Assembly (NCBI RefSeq): GCF_024586455.1
Contig: NC_065919.1
Coordinates: 37,858,839-37,922,838, forward strand
Length of the DNA stretch: 64,000 nt
Reading direction: 5' to 3'
From: Bactrocera neohumeralis
Taxonomy: Eukaryota > Arthropoda > Insecta > Diptera > Tephritidae
The position numbers and the translations under genes were made by a program. Below, piece by piece: positions 22,232 through 33,957 of the stretch. The notes under the pieces are model-generated. The model worked only from the letters and a program-made list of their open reading frames with translations, made no database searches and was not told the DNA's origin. Every line of letters starts with the position of its first letter. Position 1 is the stretch's first letter.

Positions 22232-23095
22232 TAATTGCAGGGCATTGTTGTTGTACTTACATACATATGTACATACATAGATATGTAAATATGCATGTGC
22301 TCCTATGTACAATATTTATTATGGATATTGCTTTAGTGTGTTGTGTGGTGATTACCGATTGTCGATTGCTATTTTACTGCGTCGCCAACGTCGCGACGTG
22401 GGTCATCAATTGTCATTTCCTGTGCTGACTTGTATCGCAATTTTTGCATAAACATTTATTTACTTACAAATTGTCACTTCTTCTGACACTCTGTCCCGGC
22501 ATTTTCTTTCCTAAGTTCGTTCAACGTTGGCTCACCCGCACTCTGTTTCTATTTCCTGTCTAGTTTTTATTTTATGTTGCAGTCCCCTTCTATTTATAAT
22601 TTTACTGTGCCTCGATATCTAGCTGGCTAGTTGACTGTCTCGTTGCTTCTAGTAAAAAGTGTTCAAGTCTATTTGTTCGTATGTATGTACATACGTATTT
22701 TTATTAGCCTCCGTTTGCGCATGTGTGACGCATACTTTAGTACAAATTTCGAGTGCGGTAAGCAGCCGAGTCCGTTTTACAGTTTTTTGCATGAAAGTAT
22801 AGCCCATTGACGGTATGTATGTATGTATGTATGATACGTAGTTTATAAGCGAGAACACGAGGTGCGGGTGCTACCAGCAAACGCTCGGGCAGTCGCACGT
22901 AAGCAACACTCGCACATGTGCCAGCTATTCACTAAATAACCAGTTATACCAAGTCTGTCTCTCTGTCAGTCAGTCACTTATTCCTGCACCCACTATTGCG
23001 ATAGGCGATCGACTCACGTCATAAATTTTCTTATAGTCAATGCCTTTTTGTTCTTACTTTGTCTTGCCTGTCTACTTCTGTTTTACTTAAGTTCG

Positions 23096-23157
23096 GAAAT
23101 GTATACATATGTACATATGTATGTATGTATGTAAATACATACATATGTATGTATATA
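23096..23157. repeat. (ATGT)n/(ACAT)n palindromic microsatellite
   Basis: The longest uninterrupted tract of this type in the window. It switches strand sense twice. Confidence 0.9.
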
Positions 23158-23654
23158 TTTTTGATAAACACTTAAAATATTTTTCTTGAATTCTTGCATA
23201 GGCAAAATGGATTTGAATTGATTTTAACGGTAAATAATCTTACTCAATTGAAATTATGCATAATTTAGCTTTTAAAACGACCGCTGTTTTACATTTCGAA
23301 TGCAAATATATTATGAAAGGTGTTCAAAATTAGAATTTTCAATTAAAAATCATGTTTTCATCTATTTTGTATGCAACTGCAATGACACACTTCAATATAT
23401 TTTAATTCGCGGGAAAATCTAGTTTGGGATTCCCAAGAAATAAATGAAACAAAATTGAGTTAGTTATACATTTTATAACTCGAAAACCACTGTGTAGATT
23501 TTTATTTATTGAACTTTTTCTCCACTTAGAATATTCAAAAAAAAAGGAATATATCTACGAACTTATGACTTAAAGTTAATTTCCTTTTAAGCAACAACTT
23601 TGGAAAACACACGCTCCTGACGTGAAGTAAACCTGGAAATATGAACATACAAAA

Positions 23655-24352
23655 ATAACGTGTTGCTACAGAGTATAAAGGCCCATTCACATACAACTTT
23701 CTTCGCTTTGCGTGACAGTTCATACTGAAACATCGAAGCGCAGAAAACAAAGGGTATGTCGCAATGAACACTTTGCTTTCAGTGTTGCTCTCTAATAAAC
23801 AAAGCGACTGTTGCTAGGCAAAGCCTAAAAGATGAGAGCTGCCCAACATATTGCTTGGAATAGTGTCAAAAACTTTTTATGCGAACGTACTCATAGAAAT
23901 GGGTACATCGAACTTTTTTGTCAAAACAAATGTCTTGCGCAAAGTGAAGCAAAAGTTCTATGTAAATTGGCCTTAATCCCCTAAAACTAATCGAGATAGA
24001 TATAGGGTTATATATACATATGTATATAAATGATCAGGCTGATGAGACGAGTTGAGTTCCGATTGACTGTCGGTTCGTCCATCTGTCCATCTGTCTATCT
24101 GTCTGTCTGTACAAGTTGTATGTTGTTAAGATGTAGAACTATAATTTGGCACTGGCGATTGCATTAGCCACTTTTAAAAGAATTGAAGTGGTCCGCCCTC
24201 TAAAAAGTTTAATGTTCATATCACCCAAATCATTCAAGCTAAACCAACCAAGCCGATACGTCGGTCAGTGGATGAGTTATATATACATATACATATGTAT
24301 GTATGTATGTATGTATATAAAACTGCACTCGAACATATTTCTTCCTTACTTG
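23655..24352 (+). repeat. DR-A copy split by a MITE
   Basis: The left tip GTTGCTACAGAGTATAA (to 23678) and the continuation CCCTAAAACTAATCGAGATA (from 23977) match consecutive parts of DR-A. The copy then has the GTCTGTCTGTC tract near 24100 and ends CTTCCTTACTTGTGGTTTTT at 24342-24361. An ATGT tract at 24283-24318 replaces part of the interior. The interruption is the MITE at 23679-23973. Confidence 0.65.
23679..23973. mobile_element. TAA-flanked MITE, PIF/Harbinger-like
   Basis: The left end is AGGCCCATTCACATACAACT followed by TTCTTCGCTTTGCG. The right end, read inward, is AGGCCAATTTACATAGAACT followed by TTTGCTTCACTTTGCG. The inverted ends are roughly 35 bp with several mismatches. TAA is present immediately outside both ends (23676-23678 and 23974-23976), and removing the element plus one TAA restores DR-A sequence. 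A 3-bp TAA duplication with such ends is typical of PIF/Harbinger-derived MITEs. At 295 bp it has no coding capacity. Confidence 0.75.
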
Positions 24353-24605
24353 TGGTTTTTTAAATAAATAATTTTTTTTTTAAGTTTTATTGTCCAATAA
24401 TAAAAAAAAAACATTATATTAAACAAACGTGTTTTTGGAGTGATCTAGGAGTACATTACTTTCTTTTCCATTTAAATAAATTTATTTGATAAAACTTCAT
24501 AGTACTGTTAAAAATATCGTCTCAGTTCAGTTAATTTATTCCGAAGGGACTTTAACTTTAATAAATATCTTAACTACATATTTTTAAAACTTTTCATCTA
24601 GTTAA

Positions 24606-25216
24606 GGGATTACATGGATTTTCTCAGGTAAAAACAGTCTTTTTTCAACAATTTTGTTCTCATATAAAAAATGAAATATTTTATTCGATTTTTTTATTCT
24701 TACAAATATACACTATTAAGGAAGAAATTCTGAAATTTTTCGAAAAAAATATTTTAAACTCGGCCATTGCGATGCCATTTCCGATGACCCGCGTTGGCAG
24801 GATAACTCCTTACAGGTTCATCTAAAGTAAAAAATTCGCGTTTTAGTTAAAACCTAAACTTAGAACTTGGACGAAAGGAAAAAAACTGAAAATTGGATTT
24901 TATTTATTACGATTACAATGTCCAAGTCCTTAAGAATTGTATCTCAAAAAAAAAAAATCTCAAATAAAAATTTCTTGGAGATAGGATGAGTAATTTTTGA
25001 GAAATCTTGCCAACAGACTTCAAAAACACAGTTTCGAAAAAGGAACGCGTTTAAAGATTTAAGTGACAATAAAACTGGGACAAAGGTCAAGCGTACAAGT
25101 TCGCAAAGCTGTATCTCCGAAATTGTTACTCGAATCAACTTGTAAATTTAGGACAACATTCTAAAGGTGTTGTAGAAGTTAATAATACAATAAAAGCCGT
25201 AAATCCATGTAACTCC
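24606..25216. mobile_element. TTAA-flanked MITE 1, piggyBac-like
   Basis: TTAA lies at 24602-24605 and 25217-25220. Immediately inside are GGGATTACATGGATTT on the left and, read inward, GGAGTTACATGGATTT on the right (14 of 16 positions match). A TTAA duplication is the hallmark of piggyBac-type transposition. The 611-bp interior is AT-rich and non-coding, with a GTATCTCCGAAATTG phrase at 25110. Confidence 0.75.
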
Positions 25217-25220
25217 TTAA

Positions 25221-26327
25221 AGTGTTTATATTTCATTAAAATTCTTAACGATTGGCCGGTGCACATTCCAAAAATACAAGAAAACTTATTGAAATAATTC
25301 GAAATTACAACAAAGTTTGAAGAGACTATATAATATCTGTTATATTGCACTTGCATATATACACAAGTATACTTACATACATATGTGTGTATGTATATCT
25401 GTATGTTTCGAATAAAACAACGAAAGCATCCGTTTCTTAGATCACAAGCTACTTCAGTTGAACAAACGGTATATTTGTACACACGTATGTATGTATGTAG
25501 GTGAATATAAGCAGGAGTACATACAAAAGAACTCATAAGCGTTTATTTATGTGCTTAGAGAACGGTGTACTATCATATCAAACAGATCAAATCAATGAAC
25601 GAGTGATCAATTGTGGCAATCACAGCTTCCTGCCACATTCCACTACGAGAACACTAGAACAAGTGTGTTGCTCCAAGTAGATGATGTTACTCACACATTT
25701 ATGTGCACCAATAGACGTGCTTGGAATTCTAAAGTTTAGAATACGCTCCAGTTCTTGGCCGAATGCGTGTAATGGTATGGAATTTTAAATTCTCTGCTTT
25801 TATGAAAATGAAAATAGCCATAAACACAAAGGCATTCGTGTATGTGTCTGTATGTTGGAAGATATACGAGTAAACAGTGCAAGATGCACGCACACGGCGG
25901 ATGTGCCACACGCAATAGGCTCGGATATGTGTGCATTCATAGCCATATGAAGTAATATATTGCTTGCAAAACCCCGAACGACGCATAAGCAAGGAGAAAG
26001 GGAAGGGAGCTAACTCCTAAATATTTAAATGTAAACAAAGTGTGGATGCGTGTTGCGTGTGTACCAAAAGCACTATCACCACTTTTATTGCTATTTGTTC
26101 CATGAATTTTCTAATGATGCAAGACAACCGAGATACGAGCGGAGATAGTGCAGATAGCGGTTGGTGGATGCATCGGGCGAATTGCGTTAATTGACGACTG
26201 GCAAGCGTCGCTCTTGTTCGCGATGAAAACTGCTGCCACCTGGCTTGATTGCGTGCTTCGTTTTAGGGCGTGGTAGTTTGGCTGCGGTGGAATTGTGAAA
26301 TATGGCAAATTAGCTGAAACAAATACA
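25221..26327. other. Unannotated DNA
   Basis: No gene supported. A GC-richer patch at 26120-26260 has only short open frames. ATGT tracts occur near 25368-25402 and 25486-25500. Confidence 0.4.
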
Positions 26328-27354
26328 AACAAGTAAGGTAGGGATAAATTCGGGTGCAACCGAACATTTTATACTCTTGCAACTAGCAAGAATCAAAGCC
26401 AGAAAAATACTTTAAGATACACTGTTGTGAGTAAAACACGCTTTCTTATTTTCATTGGGATAACTCACATTTTGGCCGTTAAATGCGGTACAAAGACACC
26501 CGGAAGATCGAAGATACTAAGTATATGGGGGCTAAGGGATGTATTTCTCCGATTCAACCCCTTTTTAACATGCAGACAAACCATTATCAGAGAAGGATTA
26601 TCCCTTAATTTCAATTTTATATATCATACAGTGACCAACATTTTCGAACAAAAGTCAACTAAAGGTACTGTGGTCTAAATATTCGGTACCTAGGGGCTGC
26701 AACAGGTTTTATTGGATTTAAACAATTTTTTGTCATAAAATGGTACATACTAAAGACATTATTCGTACAAAGTTTTATCCCGTTATATTAATTGCTTCTT
26801 GATTTGTATACTGGAAACTGAACGAATCAAGTGGAATTTTAGTCCAATTTTTTCCATTTTCACAATGTTACATAAGAATGCAAGAAAAATGCGACGTACT
26901 TAATTTTGTCGAAATCGGTTGGTCGGGTCCCGAAATATGGGATTTCACTAAAAATCGCCCAATATTTACAGCGGCTCCCATAAAGCTCTCTTTTTTTCAA
27001 AATTCTTTCCCACAACTGCCTCTTGCTACTGCGATCCTCTGTACCAAATTACAGTTTTATATCTTAATCTAGTGCTTAGTCATGGCAATTTATAAGTTTT
27101 CTGTTTATGGCGATTTGTAGGCGTGACAGTGTTTCATCGAGATATCTCAATTTTTACACAAGTTACAGCTTGCACGGACGGACAGATAGACAGTACCCAG
27201 GTTTCAACTTTTATCTTCATCCCGATCATTTATATATCCCATATAATCATATAATCCTATATCTATCTCGCTTAGTTTTAGGTGATACTTACAACCGTTA
27301 GGTGAACAAAACTATTTATAATACTCTGTAGCAACTGGTTGCAAGAATATAAAG
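26328..27354 (-). repeat. DR-A dispersed repeat, reverse, near full length
   Basis: Begins AACAAGTAAGG and TTCGGGTGCAACCGAACATT near 26350, the inverse of the DR-A 3' end. It finishes with GTGAACAAAACTATTTATAA and CTCTGTAGCAACTGGTTGC at about 27325-27345, the inverse of the DR-A start. Length is about 1.03 kb. No coding frame. Diverged from the copy at 59291-60200. Confidence 0.7.
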
Positions 27355-28118
27355 ATGGAAGATTTTTATGAACAAATGTTTTTATAATAGCTGTCTCCGA
27401 ATCGCCGTTTCTGCTCGCTATCTTTGCGCGCTCATCTCTCGTAAAAAAAATGACATGTAAAAGTAATAAGAGCGCTATCGAGTTGAAATCCCATAAGAGA
27501 GTATGCGGATACCCAATTAAAGAGGTATAACCGCTATCTTCTGCTACCAAATTTTTTTATACATATGTACATATATGTATGTATATTAGATCATTTTTAC
27601 TCTTGTGAATCGCTCAAATTCCAAATTATTCTCAAAAATCAAAATCAAAGACTCTTTTTGAGGTTTGAAGATATAAGGCTAAATAAACTAAAATTGTTTA
27701 CAGAAAACAAAGCTAAAGAGTTGTTAAACTATTTATTGATGCGGTAAGAAGAATTGCTCCACCATAACGATTGACAAATCGAAGACAACGTATACAAGTT
27801 TATAATGAGGTCAGAAAAAACCGTTGATAGAAACTATTGGGTTACAAAATGTATTTTTACACGGAAAAAATAATTTCTCCCCAAAAAAGAGTCCTATCAC
27901 AATTACCTCAGTGGAGATGCACCGCAACTGCTGCCTGTTTGCTTGAACATCTCGTTTAGTTTGCTTGAAGCCTACTTTCCAATGCTTGGCGAATTGAAGG
28001 CAGCTAATATTTCACACATACATATGTATGTATTTGATTACAGCGGCATTCTTATCTGTGATGCGCCATCCAAAAGCTGCCACCTATGATCCCATCATTG
28101 CTAATTGAGTAATGCCTA

Positions 28119-28121
<3 letters not shown>

Positions 28122-28158
<37 letters not shown>
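28122..28158. repeat. (CA)n microsatellite
   Basis: Pure dinucleotide run of about 18 units. Confidence 0.95.
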
Positions 28159-28160
<2 letters not shown>

Positions 28161-28432
28161 GTGCGTTTATTGGCAAATGAGATGGTTATTAAATATTATT
28201 ACAAACTTGTTTCGCACTTTTAATTTCTTTGCACTTTATTGCCTGCAGTCGCCATCATTTGGCGGTGGTAATTACGAATCGTTAAAAAATATTATTAAGT
28301 AGGAAAAAACCCGAATACCAGAAAAAGCTGTAAACGCCCACAATAAACACGCTTTGACATGATGTAAAATTGCCATAAAAATTTACATCTAAAGTTGGAA
28401 ATTTATTACCTTGGTGTGTGAAAAATAACATA

Positions 28433-28475
28433 TTTTCGGCAACGAGTGCTGCCACTCGTTCGTTTGTGCCGAAAA
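28433..28475. repeat. Bulged hairpin, 9+7 bp stems
   Basis: TTTTCGGCA (28433-28441) pairs with TGCCGAAAA (28467-28475). ACGAGTG (28442-28448) pairs with CACTCGT (28453-28459) across a CTGC loop. A 7-base bulge separates the stems on one side. Confidence 0.7.
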
Positions 28476-29974
28476 CAGCGACAATAAACGAAAAGGGCAA
28501 TTAAGTAGCATAATAAAGTAATTAACAATTAACAAGTGTAGATCGAACGTTGATTTACTCCAAGCAAATAAGAAAACACATGTGTTACTGCTTTTTCTCC
28601 TTGTTAATTTATTTTTAAATTATTTTCACATTGTGTGGCTGTTGCAAATTCAGTCCAGCAAATATGCAGACTTTTCTTCAGGAGAGTGAAAAGAGAAAAA
28701 AAGTTTGGGACAAAGAGTGTAATTTGTTTTGAAATTGAGTTATAACAATTACATAGTTTGTAGAAAAAAAAATTTGTATCGTTTTGTTCTAGAAATGAAA
28801 GTTATGGTTGTTCTTTTCATGCCAGAATGTCGTCCAGAGTCGCCGAAAATTAATTGAAAAGCACTAAAATTAATTATGTACAGCTCAAGTATTTTTAAAC
28901 ATTTCTTTCACATGCTGAATATGCTATTTGACAGCAAACAAAGCATCTATTTGAAAACAGATGTTTTCCGGATAAAGTGAAGGAAAATAATGTAACTAAA
29001 GTTGGATCAGTACCTCTCAACTTTCCGGCGACAGTTTCATAGCAAAGTTTTAAATAAACTAACATTTGTTCAGTGAGTGCTTTTATATTTTATTAAAACT
29101 TGTATCTTATAAGAACATTTGAAACATGTGTATATTTCTCGGGTGTAACCTTTTAACCTCAGGGCATTTTAATTGCCCCTACCCAAAAGATTGCTGTCAA
29201 AAATTTATTTTATATTTACTATCCGTGCGATTCTTTTCTTTGTGTTCACAAGATTTTAAGTTAGAGAAAACTTTTGTGACTTCAGACGATCTATTACATC
29301 TCATTATTCGGAGATGTTTTTACACTTGAATGAAAATAAATATGTCGATAACAAATATAAAATGTTCTATAACATAGTCAAAAAGCATAATTACCGATAA
29401 AAATAAAAATATTTGTTGACTTTGTTTCATAATATTTACGAAGTTTATATAAAATTGATTTATTTTTAACCTTTTCGTGCGTTGCTTTCAAAATATTAAA
29501 AAACGACAATCGATTAATATCTATGATGATCTCTATTCAGTATATTCAAGTCTCAAATTTGAGTCAATATTTTGAGACTAACGCTAGAGTCTGTCTAGCA
29601 ACTAGTCACAAATTAAGGATTTACTTCAAAATGTCTCAAATAGTGACTAGAGACTGCTTAAAATATTACATACATATATATGTTGTCAATGTAACGGCAT
29701 TTTTTTGTTGCTTCTTTTGCACTATTATGACAATATTGTTTAGTGTCCGATTATTTGTTTGTGCTTAAGAATTCTGATTTATTTTGCTTTTGTTAAATTT
29801 GTTTTGTAAAAATGAATTTATTCTTGTTGTTTTTTTTTTGTTGTATGAAAAATGAGAGATTGGAGAATACTCACCATAAAAATTGAATCATTGTTGTTCT
29901 TTTTTCTGGCTTTTTTCATTCAATTAAAATAAACTTTCGTATAAAAAACCGCTGTCCGATTATGCGTTTGAGCC

Positions 29975-29984
29975 ACCGTATATA
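29975..29984 (+). promoter_or_regulatory. TATA-like motif
   Basis: TATATATAAA is followed by a less AT-rich stretch (CTGCGGCAATATTGCAACCC) at 29985-30004. It could be a TATA box with a start near 30010, but no transcript structure supports it. Confidence 0.2.
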
Positions 29985-32900
29985 TAAACTGCGGCAATAT
30001 TGCAACCCTGATGTTTTTTTGCAGATACTCAGCTGATACTTAAACAAATATTTTGCAAATATTTTGCGCGGCGTGCAGGTGCATTGAAGAAGTGAAGTTT
30101 AAGAAGTCTTAATAATGAATTTTTAATCAATTTAACAGTGGATAACTTAGTGGATAGTGAGTGTAGTTTGCTTCTTAAATACAAAAAAGCACGGAAACAA
30201 AGTTTTTTGCCTAAAAAAGTGGCTTATGACCGAAATTTTAAAAAAGAGGGCAATAGTAAAATCGCAAAACTTCTTTAAAACAATTCGATTTTATCCTCCA
30301 GATATACACTTATCACATTTTCGGATGTCTCGTGAAAAACAATTAATGATAATAATTAGTTATAAACAAAAATAAAGAGCGATTTCGCTTGCCTCATTTT
30401 TTCCATCATAAAACTTGTTGATGCCGATTTTGTCACTTTTGCGCGCAAGAAATGACAAAATTTGAATTGCTCGAACGTTTGACATTTGTAAAAGTTGCTA
30501 CATTTTTGCCGCAGTGATTGAGACCCGAACATCCCCAAAGTCAACTCGTCGAATTTTGTACCGTCTAAATATATGTGATTCGGCAGTTCAATTCGAGTAT
30601 TTTATATTTATGTTTTCATCTTAAGTTTCTAAGTAAATATTTCCGCTATTTTAATAGTTATTTGTCAGTCGGGAGTCAAATAGAACTTATCATGAAAATC
30701 TAACCAGTCATTTTCGACTTATAAATAGTGTAAAAAGCTGAATTTGTTTTATTTTTATGTATTATTATTTATGTATTACTTATGTATACTCCTCTGTCTT
30801 ATTTTTTGCAAAAAATATATGTACATACATACATATATACAGGTATACATAAGTATGTTTTCAACATTTTCAATTACGCCTTACGCATATACATACTTGT
30901 ACTAAGTACTAATCACACGCAATGATATGTTTTTACATATGATATATATACAAGTATATACTATATGTGTTTGCATATATATATTGTTGTATAGTGAATT
31001 TTCATTCAGAAGTATTATTCATATTGTGTCTCTCATACTAATCTCTCGGCGGCACGATCGTAATGCGCACGACGTGTTTTTGAGATTGTTTGTATGTACA
31101 TATGTATGTATGTTTAAACGTTTTCGCTTATGAATTTCTCATTGAGGTTTGAATTTGTTACTCGCTGACGTTACGAGTCAACCTTGGTGTACCACACATA
31201 AATGACATTCTAAAATGTGAAATACGTACCATATACATTTACATATGTATGTATACACAATTCTAATTCTCTTACGTATATATGTATGTATATGATGATC
31301 ATGTACTATATACACACAAGCATATGTTCCAATATGTTTTTTCCAGTTTTTCCTCACAATTTTAACATTCTTTGCGTTCAGTGCAGTTCACTGTGACTTC
31401 TGTTAAATTTTTTTGTTGCTTTCTGTTACATTCTTATTTTACATTGACTATCCGTTTCTAGTTTTTCCATCTTTACGTTGTCTATTAGAGTTTGTAATAT
31501 CTGTTGCACTTTGAATATGCTCAGTAGGAAATTTTTGACTTTTCCGCTGGCTCTTTTCTACAAAGCGTAGTTCTCGGTTCTTTCAAAGAAGTTGTCTCCA
31601 AAATAAGACTAGAAACTGTCGGAGATGTAATTTTGAAAACTACTAATGCATTTTCCAGAAAGTTTTACCACCCGAATCAAAAAAGAAAATTAAGAAGAAA
31701 ACACAACCGTTAATCTATTTTGTGGACTTGCTCCCAAAAATGTCTTCTTTCAACTTTTTCCAGTAGGGCAATTCAGCAAAGAAACGTGCACTCATTTGAT
31801 TCTTTACAATTCTCCATTACTTGCTCAATTTCTTTGTACTGTCTGTTTGTTCTCATGTTTGCTTGTGAGTTTATTAGACCTACTTGAAGTCGACACATAT
31901 AATTCAATTGCTATGAGCCGTGTATTTAGTTGCAGTCTTCGACGCACTTACATACGTATTTCGGTACGAGTACGATCACATTCGTATACATATACATATG
32001 TATATGAATGCACGCAATACATTGTGAAATCGCTGGCAACAACCGAGTTTAACCAAGCGCTTGATAATTTTTATCACTTCCTAGAATTAGTTAAAACTGC
32101 AGCCATTCCATACTTCTAATGTTAGGAAAATCCAATACCATGTCATTAAAAGTTAACTTATTGAAGTTAAAGTAATTCAGCTTCAGATCAACGCAACTCA
32201 TTTTTGGTATTAAGATTTTCCGCTATTTTCAGTCAAAGTTTCTTTAGTGTTGCCAACCCAAAAAATTAATATTTGACAGATAATTAAACAGCTGAAATAT
32301 TAGTTATGATTTACATATATTACAATGTCAAAAATGCTCAAGCCAAAACTGATGTGCTGCGCATGAGAAAAGGTCTACCTGAACACTCAAGTCCTTTCGA
32401 ACTTCCACAGTATTATTGACTAGTATATGGCTTTTAAATAAGGTTTATAGTAAATTCATCAGTAATTTTTGTTGAGGAAAAATCAGATGAAGGAACGTTG
32501 CCACAAACTCTGATTTTATGCGCTTAAAATGGTTTTAACTTGGGGCAGAAGCAACCTACGATATCTATGGTTGCTACAAAACCTGGTTTTAAATATTATG
32601 AACAGTATAGTTGTGCATGTAGAAAAAACACCAATGACTGAAGAAATATTTGCTTCTAAAAAATTTAATTATTTTCAAAAAGTATATTCATAGGAGTAGT
32701 AAGTTGTGTCGACTTTTATGTTTGAAACATTTCCCGCGGTACCTTAATATTATTTTAATCAGTATCCGGATGTGACTCCACGAGCTTAGCAAAGTATTTA
32801 CCTTTTTATGTATTTGCACATAATAACTTATTGATATAGTTTAAAATTATAAATAAAAAAGTTTTTTTTTCTAATTTCTTTTTTCTATTAATATTTTTCC

Positions 32901-33392
32901 TAAATAAATTTGTTAATGCTGAGCTTCAACCGCTTGCCACCAGATGAAATTTTTTGATACACTATTCCACTCCACTGGCACAGAGTTGAAAAACGTAAAC
33001 CAAAAAAAGGTTAAGCTTGAAAACACTTCAACCGAAACTTTTTTACGAATTCAGTTGATAATGAATTTCATAACTTCAACCAAAATCCGGTTGCGTTGAA
33101 AACCGTAATAGGGCCTTAACTCCATAGCAGAATTCAAAAAATTGCCAACAATTGGTAAAATAATATAATCTGATTTCTAATTGATTGCGTCTCGTTCCAC
33201 AATTCCGATCTTATAATATCCCTGTAGGCGACTGGTCTGGCTCTTTGAGATTGAGTATCCTAGTGTGAGCTCTCTTGTCTCATACATTTTATATAGGTCT
33301 TATTGCTATACACATATTCATTGATTTCATTGTTACATCGGCATCTCGTTATTATTCCATGTGTACACGATGTGATTATTAATTTTCCTTAA

Positions 33393-33953
33393 GGGGCTAT
33401 ACCAGTATGACACTTTCAAAAAAATTTTATTTTGTTATTTGCTTTTTTCGTTTTTCCGTTTCTCTGGAAACGACATTTTTCCAAATTGCTGGCGTCATAG
33501 CTCAACGAGAAATTGACCGATCGACTTCAAATTAAAACTGAGTATTTTCTAATACATTAACCATACAATGATATCTTTTCAATTGGTTGAAAATTGTCAA
33601 TTTGGCATTAAAAAAACGACCATATTTTACCTAAAAAAACGATTTTTTTTTTCAAGATTACGCCATTTTGTTAATTTTTGATATTTATCAAAGATCGTAG
33701 GTCATTGTTTAGGAAATATCTTTAAGTTTAATAAACTTTTCAAATTTTTCTGTTTCAGCTACTCATTAGGCCGGAATTATGCCAACAGTTGGGGCACTTT
33801 TTTTGGCACCTCCGAAGACAGCCCATAACTCCGTTATTTTACAACATTTTTGTAAAAAAAAATTCCTAAAATATAGTTGAAAATATACCTTATTACGTTC
33901 AAGGAAGTTCGAAATAGTCAATAGAGTACTTTCTCTTAAAAAAATTCAGCCCC
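33393..33953. mobile_element. TTAA-flanked MITE 2, piggyBac-like
   Basis: TTAA is at 33389-33392 and 33954-33957. The inner ends are GGGGCTATACC on the left and, read inward, GGGGCTGAATT on the right, so the inverted match is only about 6 bp. The 561-bp interior is non-coding with long T and A runs and the phrases CGTCATAGCTCAACGAG and CATAACTCCGTTATTTT. A short terminal repeat plus TTAA suggests a piggyBac-derived MITE, less strongly than for 24606-25216. Confidence 0.55.
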
Positions 33954-33957
33954 TTAA

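Larger units (their letters stand above)
21321..23654. other. Unannotated DNA, microsatellite-rich
   Basis: No gene seen. ATGT/ACAT tracts occur at about 21885-21915, 22196-22231, 22256-22290, 22815-22835 and 23096-23157. If the exon to the left is real, this is the start of its first intron. Confidence 0.4.
27355..33388. other. Unannotated AT-rich DNA
   Basis: Six kilobases without a supported gene. It holds a (CA)n tract at 28122-28158, a bulged hairpin at 28433-28475, a TATA-like motif at 29975-29984, and ATGT tracts at about 27562-27583, 30815-30860, 31090-31110 and 31235-31300. Confidence 0.4.

Noticed and set aside
21971..22312. Minus-strand frame of 113 codons
   Set aside because: The first third is translation of ATGT tracts and there is no conserved motif.
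25135..25536. Minus-strand frame of 133 codons
   Set aside because: It starts inside a microsatellite-rich stretch and ends inside the TTAA MITE. The peptide is rich in IYIHTYVCKY from ACAT/ATGT tracts, so it is not a gene.
31796..32119. Plus-strand frame of 107 codons
   Set aside because: Hydrophobic and Tyr-rich from local T-rich and microsatellite sequence; no splice or family support.
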